DNA of 64,000 nt from Phytophthora quininea (taxonomy: Eukaryota; Oomycota; Peronosporomycetes; Peronosporales; Peronosporaceae), in contig JAAVTG010000350.1 in NCBI GenBank assembly GCA_011947345.1, forward strand, positions 1 through 64,000, given 5' to 3'. The notes beneath the pieces are model-generated. The model ran no database searches and was not told the origin of the DNA. It saw only the letters and a program-made list of their open reading frames with translations. The stretch's first letter is position 1. Every line of letters starts with the position of its first letter. Of this stretch, positions 52,620 through 63,114 are shown one piece after another. A program made the position numbers and the translations under genes.

Positions 52620-55590
52620 ATGCGCTCCATCGGCAACGTGAGTCTGGACTCGTGGCTCTTTGGGGACGACAAGCCCAGCTCCGAGGACTCCCCGCCGCGG
52701 CGCCGCTCCCCTCAGTCTGCCCACGCATCGGAGTCCTACGAAGAGCAGAGCGAGCCCCCAAGAGTAGAGATGGATACGGCAGGAGCTCCGTCGTCGGTGG
52801 ACTGCCAGACCCGCTGCCAGTGAGCGCCAAGCTTCGGAAACTGTTCAAGCCCAACAAGATCCAGTGGAAGAGACCGGCAGGCAAGACCCCCACCGGCAGC
52901 CAGAGACAACTCGTGGGGCTTGACTCCACGTCGTTCCAGAAGCTGCAGGGCCACGTGCCGTTCACGCTGAAGGAGATCGTAAAGGACCCCAAAAACTTCC
53001 CTATCTGCTGCAGTGGCTTTCCGTGGATACGGAGGTCCCCGAGGACTCGACGCACAGCAACTACCACCAGGTCGTGCTGTTCCTCATGGCTATTGAACAG
53101 CTGCAGACGGTGGACGAAGACAAACGACGGGAGCAGGCCCAGAAGATTTGGGACAAGTACATTGACAACTCGTCCGAGTTTCAGATCTCCACCACGCTGG
53201 AGCTCACGCCCGAGCTGGAGCAATTGGTGAAGGACAATCTTGGTACTGCGGACAAGGCGCTGGACAGCTTCTTCCCAATCCAGAAGTTGGCGTACATGAG
53301 ATTGACAAGGGAAGAGATGCCGCGATTTCTAAAGAGTGACGAGTACCTCAAGATGCTGATTGATACGGAGGATGGCACGAGGAGAATCCCTATGGAGCGG
53401 ATACTGCAGCAGCCACGCGCAGCCCACTACTTTTGCTGTTTCTGATGCAGAGTCGGCAGCACTTTGAGCTGTACTTTTGGCTGCATGTCGAGTATGTGCT
53501 AAAGCCTGTGCTTGAAGACGCGAACTATGAGCTTTTCTGGCGACTGTCACGTGTATTGGTGGATAAGGCGCAGAACGATTCGCAGGCCATCACGCTAGCA
53601 ACCAAGAACGACTTGTATCTTGCCGTAGCGAGCCGTCGATTTGATGAAAAACTGCATCCCCTCAGCCTGTGGCTAAACCTCTTTTGACAAGGCACAACAG
53701 GAGATCTTCAGCATGCTCCGGTCATCGTGGTTTGATCGGTTTACTAATAGTGATCTTTACAAAGTGGCGCTGCAGGACTCACAGATTCAATTCGATCTCG
53801 TCGAATCCAAAGAAGACTCTCCGCCGAAATTGCTATCCAGAGCCTTTTCTTCAGCGGAGTACACGAGGCCACACACAGAGTCTGCGGCTGTCGCAACGGG
53901 GAGCGGTGCGGAAAGCGAAGAGGGAAAAAATGGACACGATGAAAGCCCCGCTGATAGTAAAGACCATACTGACAGTCCAGAGCATACGAATGCAGATATC
54001 GAAGAAGGAAGTGGGCGTGACTCAGAGAGTAGTGATGAGCGCGAATACGCGAAGGTGGTCCTGAATTTGGAGAGTATCATCCGGTTGACCAAGCTACCGG
54101 AAGGACTGCAGGTGCACTACCGACCAAACTACGATCTACCTAGCGCAAACGTGTCTGTGACGAGAGAGGACAACTGTGGGATTGATACCATTCTGACGTT
54201 TGCTACTTTTGTGGAGAAGGAGGAAGGCGAAGACGCTTCTGCTACACTGATGCTAATGCCTGTCCCAAATCCACGCAAGGATACGGAAACTGTTGAGGAG
54301 TCTTTTGACGACATATCGAGGCGAATCAAGACCTTCCTGGTGCCTAGCGGTCGTATCCTCGTCAAGCGCTCTGGAGGCGAAAAGCGTCCAAAGGATACTC
54401 TTTTCCCGTTTCAGCAGAGTGGTCGCAATGGCTTTTTGTTTGGCTCTGTTTACTTGACATACGAATCGGTCCGCGTGGGTTCAACCAACGAGGAGCTGTA
54501 CGTCGCGAAAGGCTTCTGCTTACTATCTCACCTCCCGCTTGTACATTCGCTGCGAAAATTGGTGGAGGAACACGTACAGAGCGCTCCCGATTCGTCCAGC
54601 GTTCTTGCACACGACCGACTGGCGACTCTTTTCACAGCCGCATTAGCTGGAAACGAACAACTGTTGTCGCGGCGAAGAACAATACGTACGTGCATCCTGA
54701 AATGAGACGCTTAGCTGCTCATCGGAAACACAGCAGCATCCTGAGCCTGCCCTTGGGCACTCTGGAGGCGCAAGTGGATGTGCCGATTACGTTACTCTTT
54801 AAGCATTTTGGAACGGCAATGGCGCTGCAGATCCTGGCGAGTGCTACACTTGAATGCAGCATCGTGGTCGTCTCAACGCAGTATTCGCTGTTAACCATGT
54901 TGGCCGAGACCATTCGCAACTTGCTGCGTCCGTTCTCGTGGTGTCACGTGTATGCGCCTGTGCTACCAAAGCCGTTGCTCTCGTATCTTCAGTGCCCAAC
55001 TCCCATTTTGGTCGGCGTGAATAGCGAATTTGCGCTACGGTCGGACTTACCGACTCGCGGCTTGTATCTAGTAGCTGATGCCGATCGCAAGGTTGTGGAA
55101 TATGTTGGCGACCAAGCAGTGGCTTGGCGCGGTCTCGGCTTGCAAGACAATCTAGACGAGGACGCAATTTTCCTCCCGCAATGTTTCGAAGCTGCGAAGC
55201 ATGAATTGGACGGCATCCTCTTTCCGAGAACGCTCACGTACGATGCTATGGGTGGCTGCGATGCATCATTTGGTGCGACCGCACCAGCACTGACGGAGAC
55301 TGAGCGCGACGAGCAAGTGCGTAGCGTCTGCTTCGAGCTGTTTTCCGATCTGCTGACCGATCACACAAGTGCCTGCCTTGTGGTTGGCGACACGAAGGAG
55401 TCGGTGGTGATCTTTGACGAGACCCAGTTCCTCTCGACGCGCTGAGGAGGATGTCCCGTTTTACAAGGCGCTGCTTCGAACACAGTGCTTCTCGGAAATC
55501 ATCAGTGTCCATCGGATCGATATGAGCAGTAGTGCAGAAGCATTAGAGTCCTTGGAGGCGGACGACGAACTCCAAGAGGGTATCATCTAG
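52620..55590 (+). CDS. Double-RGS and DENN-domain protein
   Basis: Intronless-looking gene of about 985 residues. After a Ser/Pro-rich start come a first RGS domain (about 52945-53400: VPFTLKEIVKDP, IWDKYIDNSSEF, FLKSDEYLKML), a second RGS domain (about 53400-53770: FELYFWLHVEY, then IFSMLRSSWFDRF), an acidic linker, and a DENN domain (about 54055-55540: LHVHY-type uDENN start, LPLGTLEAQVDV, PTPILVGVNSE, PFYKALLRTQCF). RGS domains stimulate G-protein GTPase; DENN domains usually act as Rab exchange factors, so this may couple G-protein signalling and vesicle traffic. The frame breaks near 52795, 53000, 53424, 53690, 54690 and 55441, mostly single missing bases with no loss of similarity, which suggests assembly errors. 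Ends 81 bp before TIMELESS. Confidence 0.75.
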
Positions 55591-55671
55591 ACCCGCTTAT
55601 TTTCTGCCAATCACATGTCGTTGTTTTCTTGGCGGGTCTTTCTTGGCGTACAAACTCGAATCGGCGGCAAA

Positions 55672-58600
55672 ATGGCGGACACTGCGGCAGCCAGTCCGCG
55701 CGATGCGGAGCCTTTGGAGGCGCCTGCGGGCGACGCGCAGCGCGACGAGGAGCTGGAGGACTTTGCCGTGTCGTCAGAGGACGAAGGGGACGCGGGAGAG
55801 CCGCAGCTGGACGCCGACATGATGAACGAGCTGTTGCTTGTGTGCTCCAACCTGGGCATGCTGCGCGTGCAGCAGGAGGGCGAGCCGCCCGTGCTCATGC
55901 GAGGCGAAAACTGTGCCGACTGGATCCACGACCTGCAGCGCGCCGTGCGCAGAGACCACGCCAAGCACAAGCTTGTGGCCAAGCAGCTGGGCAAGTGGAA
56001 GATCCTGCAGCGCAAGCTACTGCCGCTACTGGTGAACCACCAGCACGACTGGGCGCTCGTGTTCTCCATCCTTAAAGTGTTGGTGATGCTGACCATGAAG
56101 CCCCCAAAGGATTCCACCAACATAGCCCAGCAGCTCAAGTACTTGCGCCAGTATAAGCACGAGTTCCTGCGGTGCGGCGTCGTCCCCATCATGATGACCA
56201 TTCTGGTGGACCCGCTGTCGAGAAAAGGCTCGCAGCGCACCTCCCAAGACTACCTGAATATGGAAATTGTGCTGACGCTGATCAGAAACTTGCTGGCCAT
56301 TCCCAACGAAGACCCGAGGTTCGTCACCTCTACAACATCGTACTTTAGTCACCTTCAGGAAGACTTTATCTGCACGCTGCACGAGGAGAACGTTTACGAG
56401 ATGGTGTTGCTGTTCGCACAGGACATCGACTCACCGGAAAACAGGGAGTGGAATCTGCTGATCATGGAGATGATCGGGCTTACGCTAGACTGCTCGACGC
56501 CCAAGTCTGTGGTGGCCTATGCGAAGAAACAGCTGACGGGCGAAGGGCCCAGGAGTTCAAGCGGACAAGCAGCCATGACGACGCGCAATTCTGCTGCATC
56601 AAGTTCAGGCCGTACTGCTGTGCCAGGAGGTGGGGATCTTTTAGCGAAGCTCAACAGCGAGAAAAGCGCCTCAGCACTGCATCAATCTGGATCGCGCCGC
56701 CACTCCAACTTTGGCGGAATTATGAAGATGGTTGGACCGACTGGACGGACGACTGTAGTCTCGGATTTTTCGAAGACTGTGTACGACCAGGTACCGCAGG
56801 CTCCCAAGAAGCCAGCCTCTCGTAGGAGAGGCAAGAAGACAGCTGCCCCAGTCGTTGATATTAACGAGATTTTCGGTGTCAAAGGGCGAGTCACTGAGTC
56901 TGATGAGTACGTAAAATTTGAGATAGCAACCCCGAGAACGAGCCGCTAACTTCTCCGTGTGTTTGTGCAGACGCACCATGCACGTTCTGCAGGAGATCTG
57001 CGATTCGATCGTGTCGAAGTCGTACTTCCAGCTCACAAACTCGCTGAAGACAGAATTTCGAAGAGGGAGCAGCAAGTTGATTTCCACAGATAGGCTTCAG
57101 TATTTCAACCTGGTGTGGTTTTTGATGACGTACCATCGACTGAAGCTTCAAGCCCTCAAATCACACTACAAGTATCAGCTGAAAGCAGTGCAAAAGAAGA
57201 CCGCAGAGCTGCAGAACGCGCTGGACTTTATCACGCCTCCACCTCCGGCCCCGGAGAAGCCGGACTATGACGAAAAAGCTGTCCTTTCAACGCTGGATAT
57301 GTTTTCTTTCAACTTTGTGCTGCAGTCGATCGAGAACTATGCGTCGCTGAAGAACTACCACGGCATGACAGTGTCCGTCCAGCTTCTGGCGGAAATGATG
57401 GCCTACCTCGCTGAGCTTACGGCCAGTGACGACCCCGCTATCAGCGTATTGCAGATTCGCTACAACACAAGATTTTCTATGAGCGTGATTTCCTAGATCG
57501 ACTCCCGGTACTGCTGAAGTCGTGGTCACCTGGCCAATTCTCGATGGGTTATGTGGTGGATGTTGTCACTCTCACCCATGTAAGTTTTGATGCTTATTGT
57601 TTTTGCGGGCTAAACTAATTGCGGCGGCTTTGAATGTAGCTTGTTTTCAAAGTGCTTGACTCCCAAGGAACCATTAAGGTGCTTTCACGTCGAAAAGCTT
57701 ACCTCGACAAGTAAGTTGGCTCGTACTTTGTGTGGTCTTGCCTTCATTTTCGTTCTAACAGTGCTAGCAACTTTCAGAAAGCGCCAAATGAAGAAACAAA
57801 TTCCCGGAGATGAGTCGAAGGACAACGAGGGTTCCGATGACGAGTCTACGGACGAAGAAGAATCCGAGAGACAGGCCCAGTTGATTATGGAAATGCAGCG
57901 CAAAGAGGCCGACTTCGACGTGCGGAAGTACTTCTCAGGCATGGTGTCATCGGACACAATCAGGATGTACTGCTCACTGCTGACCAACTACCGTGAAAAC
58001 AGCCCCAAAGTCAACCACTACATCCATTCCTTTCTCTACCGAACCAAACACTTCAAGATTTACCAGCAAGAAGAGTGGACAATGCAGCCCATGCTCTTCA
58101 ACATTCACGTTCTGTTGTTGTTCAACAAGATGCTACAAGACACTTATATTCAGCGGAAACCCGAGTTCAAGAGTTTCCTCGACTTCATTCGAGGGGTTAT
58201 CCGTGATTTCTTCACGTTGGCAGACAAAAACAATTTGCTGTTTGTGGAAGCGCTTCTACGCCAGCCATACCCGTCCAAGACGTGTTTGCTTCTACAGAGA
58301 AACTACGATCCGCTTGACTCGATGAGTAAGTCCAGATCAGAAGCGGTAGCGCTGGGGCGTGAAAGACACATTGCGGCAATTAATGAGAGCAGACGGCATC
58401 GAATTGCACTGGACCACGAGGAGCTGGAAGGCGAAGCAGAATTCCAGTTCACCCTTGGACCGTCGGATTTCCAGTCCTCGTCCCTTATATCAGCCGACAA
58501 GGATGAGGGTGAAGCAGAATTTAATGCGGAGGACGTTTCGACCAACTCATCCGCACCTGCATCAACTGTCTCTCTACAGCCGAAAAGAAGGCGCCCGCGT

Positions 58601-59630
58601 CACGTGCAGCCACCGAGCGCGCCAAGAACTGGAGCAAGGTTGAAGATCGATACCTGGCCAAGATGTTCATGAAGTATCGTCATCTGCCGTCTGTGTACGA
58701 AGTGATTTCGTACGAGGACATGTTCCAGGATCGGGATCGTACACCCGAGCAGATTGAACGCCGCGTGAAGTACCTGAAGCTTCACCGGAAAACTTATGAT
58801 TCATCTGATGAGGAGGAAGAGAAAGAAAACTCAGCTGAAGACACGGAGGCAGTTGACGCTGTGGAGGGCGAAAAGACCGTCCGAGAGTCTAGACTTGAGA
58901 AGGACCTAGCAACTCTTGAAATTGCACGCCCCCGACGGCGGTTGCGCCGAGGAGACGATTTGAGCGATGACTCTGACGATAGTGGCGACGACATGCTCGT
59001 GGGAGGCAAGAAGCGGACTCTTTGAGCCCGACGCCACCAAACACTGAGTCAACTGATGACGTTGTTATGGATGTCGTTGATGGGTCGAGCAAGGCTGATG
59101 ATGATACGATTTCGATCGATGGGAATTCTAACGAGCTGGTCAGTGCAGTTGTGCAGGATGGCGCTGCGGTTGAAAGCCAAACCAAGGACATGGAAGACAC
59201 GCAGGTGCTTGAAGACAATTCAGCCATGTCGAATGCAACGGAACCGACCGAAACACGAGTCAATGTAGACATCCTCGCGACAACAACCAAGGAAAGCGTC
59301 GATGCGGATTCACGTGATGTAGCCATGGACGAAGGCTCAACGGCCGACGTAGTTGCTGCTGAAATGGAATCAGAGAAATCCCAATCGGAAGCTCCGTCTC
59401 TCAAGCGAAATCGTGGCATTGCAAATGCGGGTAATGGTGTTGAGGTGGATGAGGGCTCCCCGCGAGAAAGATTCATCGTGCTGACGCAGAAGCGAAGCAA
59501 GCCGAAGAAGATCGTGTCAAAATTGCATACCTTTCACGTCAATACTCGACAGCGACAACGAGCGAAGGGCCAAGAGTTTAATATTATGTTCGCTCGTACA
59601 GGTTGCTGTTACCTCGTCCAACCAAAGTAG
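55672..59630 (+). CDS. TIMELESS: TIMELESS/Tof1/Swi1 replication-fork protection protein
   Basis: ATG 55672 (context AAAATGG) starts an acidic N-terminus, then the TIMELESS domain (LLLVCSNLGMLRVQQEGEPP, KPPKDSTN, YKHEFLRCGVVPIMM). Introns at 56907-56970, 57580-57639 and 57711-57777 join in frame. The middle part has TFRRGSSK-like FRRGSSKLIS and FNLVWFLMTYHR; the C-terminal part has LAKMFMKYRHLPSVYEVI and RTPEQIERRVKYL, then acidic tracts. About 1,250 residues, usual for the family, which stabilises replication forks with Tipin and supports checkpoint signalling. Single-base breaks near 57442, 58580 and 59023 interrupt the frame; for a conserved single-copy gene these look like assembly errors. 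The last 50 residues are uncertain, and the stop overlaps the convergent effector gene by 22 bp. Confidence 0.88.
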
Positions 59631-60133
59631 AATTCACGGAACTGAGCCCAGTAGTCAAATCTCGGATCGGCGTACCTCTGCTCCAGTCTCATTTGGTTAA
59701 ATCCATACTCCAAGTAAAGTTTGGACGGCGTCATGCCGTCCTTGATCATATCTCGAAACTCCTGCGTTTTCTTGGCTTGAGCTTGCCATTGCTTGAGGAC
59801 ATCCTCAATCATCTTTTGCGTTTGCTTGCCCTGCGCGTCCAACTGCTTGAGGACATCCTGAATCATCTTTTGCGTTTGCTTGCCTTGCGCGTCCAACTGC
59901 TTGAGGACATCCTGCACGGCTTTCACGAAGTCGAATGCTCGTTCTTCGTTATCAGCTGAGCCTTCATTCTTGTCTGCCTCTTTGGCACTTTTCAGGGACC
60001 TGGAGTTGGCGTATTTGTTACCACTTGACGTTCGCGCAAGAAGCGAAGCAGTCATGGGAGGCGCAGCGTTGACCATTGCACTGGTAGCTAGGAAAGCCAG
60101 AGCGCTCAAGAGCATGAGGGAGAAAACTCGCAT
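59609..60133 (-). CDS. Candidate secreted RxLR-like effector with internal repeats
   Basis: Starting at ATG 60133 the 174-residue protein has a clear signal peptide (MRVFSLMLLSALAFLATSAM, cleavage near Ala23). RSLK at residues 45-48 and NEER at 62-65 follow, matching the spacing of RxLR and dEER motifs, with Lys for the final Arg. Then come three 18-residue repeats from residue 75 (DVLKQLDAQGKQTQKMIQ, a second near-identical one, and a diverged third), visible as 54-bp DNA repeats at about 59785-59912. The C-terminus is rich in Tyr, Trp and Phe. RxLR-type proteins are delivered into plant cells by oomycetes. An upstream in-frame ATG at 60214 would hide the signal peptide and is not preferred. 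Confidence 0.75.
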   Translation of the reverse strand: MRVFSLMLLSALAFLATSAMVNAAPPMTASLLARTSSGNKYANSRSLKSAKEADKNEGSADNEERAFDFVKAVQDVLKQLDAQGKQTQKMIQDVLKQLDAQGKQTQKMIEDVLKQWQAQAKKTQEFRDMIKDGMTPSKLYLEYGFNQMRLEQRYADPRFDYWAQFREFYFGWTR

Positions 60134-61273
60134 CGGGAACGCAGGAATAGCGTTTCCCAGCAGCTGGACGGCAAATCGAAAAGTGGACAACGCGCAAGTG
60201 TCGAGCCAATGCATGACGCAGCCAGTCGCTGGATTTCACGACACATCGCAACGTTAATCTTTTGCGCGACAGCGGCGTTGCCGGTTGATTTGTAAATGAT
60301 AAAACATGGCCAACCATGACAGCCACATTCTTTCGTGCTGGCGGGATGCTTGTTTCCGAAGAATGCGGCACGCAATCACAAATAGTACCCGTCAACAGTT
60401 TTCCTCGTAAACTGAAGAGGAAAACTACTTTACGAAGAGAAATAGGGCCCCAGCTAAATGCCTAGCAACCACACCGCGACTACTACAAACTGACTTCGCA
60501 AAGGTGACGTGGAATGGTGTCATCTACTAATTCAAGTGAAATGGAATTAATTGGCTGGCTCTGCACGAAACGAAGCATAGGAAGCAAGCACGCCATCTAC
60601 AACCATTTTCTTGCGTTACAGTCCACTCTTACAGTCCATGTGCATACTCTTTGCAGTGAGCAATAGTGCGGTCACGACCATATGAACTCTGGAGAATGTC
60701 GACCCAGCTTCCAGGGGTGGAAGTCTAAAGGAGTTTTGGTCTGGTGAGGAAGAACGAGGGTTTGACGCTATAAAAAAAGCGAAGAGGGAACATATTGTGG
60801 CTTTACTGATCCCAGTTGGTGTTGCTAGTGTTGAAGGTGCATGTGTGGTTGTTCATCCCGTGAAGGTCGTGAGAACTGGAGGTTTTCCCACGATAGTGGA
60901 GTTTGTCCTACAGAGGTTTATCCAGTTGAGAATTAGGGTAAGATTATCTGAGAGATAGAAAGAACTGCTCATTCCACAAAACACGAAGTTACTCATAGGT
61001 GGTGGTTTGCTGCCTTGTCAGTGCTGTTGCTTCCTTCTCTGCAACTACAAGTAGTTCGCAAGTGAACAGATCAAGGCTGGATTAAGGACGGGGAGCTCTG
61101 TCGATTCACTAACTCATTATCTGCAGACACAGCTCAAAGTGGGCAGCATCGAGCCGGATCGCCCCGGTGAAGGATGTCTGAATGTCGCTCGAATCTCCTC
61201 TGGCTCCCTCCGTTTCTTGATGGCATTTCTCTGAGCGAATATCGACTACGGGAGAGCTCCTCGCTCAATCTCC
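60134..61273. other. Intergenic region
   Basis: About 1.1 kb between the effector start and the zinc-ribbon/PDZ-like gene, both reading away from it, so it should hold both promoters. No further gene was recognised. Confidence 0.5.
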
Positions 61274-62350
61274 ATGACCAAACCGGCGGGCAAGCGCAAC
61301 ACGCTTTTCAATATGGAGTCTCTCGCTGAGCCGCTGCCGATGGAGCTGGAGCCGCGCCAGGAGGCGCAGCAGGAGGCCCAGCAACAGAACCCGCAGCCCC
61401 CACCGACGTCTGAGGAGGTCTCTCCCTCTCAGCAGCCTGCGCATGAGCCCCAGCAGGCTCCGCCCCAACAACTCCAACCTCAACAGCCCCAACAGTCTCA
61501 GCCCCAGCAACACCAGCAGCAGCAACAGCAGACCTTCGCCCCAGGTAACTACAACGCCATGGGGGCGTCCAGCCAGCAGATGCAGCAGTTCCCTCCCCAG
61601 CAGCAGCAGAGTGGCTTCGCTCCGCCACAGAGCTCCATGGGCGCGTACACGAGGAGGCCCCGCCACCCATGCACTTTGGTGTGTCGTCAGCCGCCATGGA
61701 GGAGCGCGCCACACACCTGCTGGCTGCGTGCGAGTCCTGCCTCGTGGTCACGCGCGTGTCGGGCATCGACATGTCCTTCCGTCGCATCCTCGAGCGCAAG
61801 TGTCCGCGCTGCGGCGGCACGCTGGCGCTGCCCCAGGAGGTCATGGAGATGCTCATCCTCTACGGCCACTTTGTGCCCGAGTCGGTGGCCGTGACACTCG
61901 TACTGGGCACCATGGTGCTGCACCCGTCGTTGCGCGCAGACTTTATGGCGTCGGCCATGAACGAGCTGCTCATCGCGCTGCAGACCGACTTTGTGTACGA
62001 CGTGGCTGTGCCCAAACGGCCTGAAGGACTGGGCATGTCGCTGCGCATGCATCGTAAGTATCTTGAAGCAGAGGACTGTAGGGCTTCCAGTAACCAGCTA
62101 ACGGTGGGCGTTGTTGCTTTTCCTACTTGCAGAGGGAGCGCTCGTCGTCGGCGGCTTCATCGATTTTGAAAACAACAGCGAGAGTCCGTCGGTGGCGGCA
62201 CGTATCATCGCAGTGGAGGACGTGCTGGTGGCCATCAACAAAAAGTCGATCGCGTCCTGGTCATTTGAGAAGAGCATCCGCATGCTCGCGCATGCGGCCT
62301 CGCCCGTGTACTTGACGTTCCGTCGGCGGCAACCGGTGCTGCTGCTGTAG
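61274..62350 (+). CDS. Gln-rich zinc-ribbon and PDZ-like protein
   Basis: Two exons, 61274-62053 and 62133-62350, with a 79-bp GT-AG intron. The N-terminal 125 residues are dominated by Gln/Pro and probably disordered. A C4 zinc ribbon follows (CESC at about 61732, then KCPRCGG at about 61800), then a helical region (FVPESVAVTLVLGTM), and at the C-terminus a PDZ-like domain (GLGMSLRMH before the intron; IAVEDVLVAINKKSIASWS and YLTFRRRQ after). One base is missing near 61648: the N- and C-terminal parts lie in different frames that overlap without other disruption. About 330 residues in all. Function unknown; a scaffold role is a guess. Confidence 0.75.
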
Positions 62351-62613
62351 AGCAATGAATGACCCGTACGTCCGCTAATATGAACCTGTGCGACACACTT
62401 TACGTTTCCCTTGGGGTGTTGGTCTGTGATGTTTCCGAGCTGGTAGCTGCGTTAACGATCGCAACTGGGAGCTGGCGAAGTAAACGCTGTCACTTTCCAA
62501 TTTGCGAGGAGCAAGACAAGACAAAGTGCAGGTTGAACGGGAGGATGGAGGCGGCATAAGAAGTACTGGACAAGGTTGTCACGCTCCTACTATCTAGGGC
62601 GGCCAACGCGAAA

Positions 62614-62853
62614 ATGCAAGCTCCTGGCACAGCAACCCTCGGCCGATCGTCTTACAAGCTGGAACGTCGACTCAAGACGCAGGCGGTCACGAAGTTGAGA
62701 GACGCCAGCAACGCTCTGCGGCTCGAGGCGACCAGCATTCAGGTCCTGGACCGCAACACGGCACAGCTGGGCCAATTTCGCGGGGATCAGCCCCTCAAAC
62801 GCGCACGTCTCGAAGTTCTCGACAATGCTGCTGCTGCCAGTAGCAACCAGTAG
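62614..62853 (+). CDS. Hypothetical 79-residue protein
   Basis: ATG in a purine context (AAAATG) and an Arg/Leu/Ala-rich helical sequence (KLERRLKTQAVTKLRDASNA). No domain recognised. It stands alone between the PDZ-like gene and the GMC gene. Could be a small gene, a 3' exon or chance. Confidence 0.3.
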   Translation: MQAPGTATLGRSSYKLERRLKTQAVTKLRDASNALRLEATSIQVLDRNTAQLGQFRGDQPLKRARLEVLDNAAAASSNQ

Positions 62854-63114
62854 TACTAACTGACGACGTAGCTGGCGACGAGGTTAATCAAACAGGTCTT
62901 GTTCCCGCTCTGCTCGATTTGATTCTTTTGAATGCCATCTACGAGCAGCAACAACGGCAAACAGCAACCTTATGTCCTACATTGCTCTCCCTGAACATTA
63001 CCTTGGGGTTAACAAATTGCACGACTACAGTAGCCGGTGACGAGCGCATACATGCAGCTCATGCCGCCACTCGACTTTTGAGAAGCGACCGGAAGCGCTC
63101 GCTTGATCATGAGC
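62854..63114. other. Intergenic spacer
   Basis: Short spacer downstream of the minus-strand GMC gene; nothing recognised. Confidence 0.4.

Noticed and set aside
55611..56240. 209-codon minus-strand frame
   Set aside because: It is the antisense shadow of the GC-rich TIMELESS N-terminus.
61265..61714. 149-codon minus-strand Leu-rich frame
   Set aside because: Antisense of the CAG-rich Gln tract; its hydrophobic look is an artefact of that composition.
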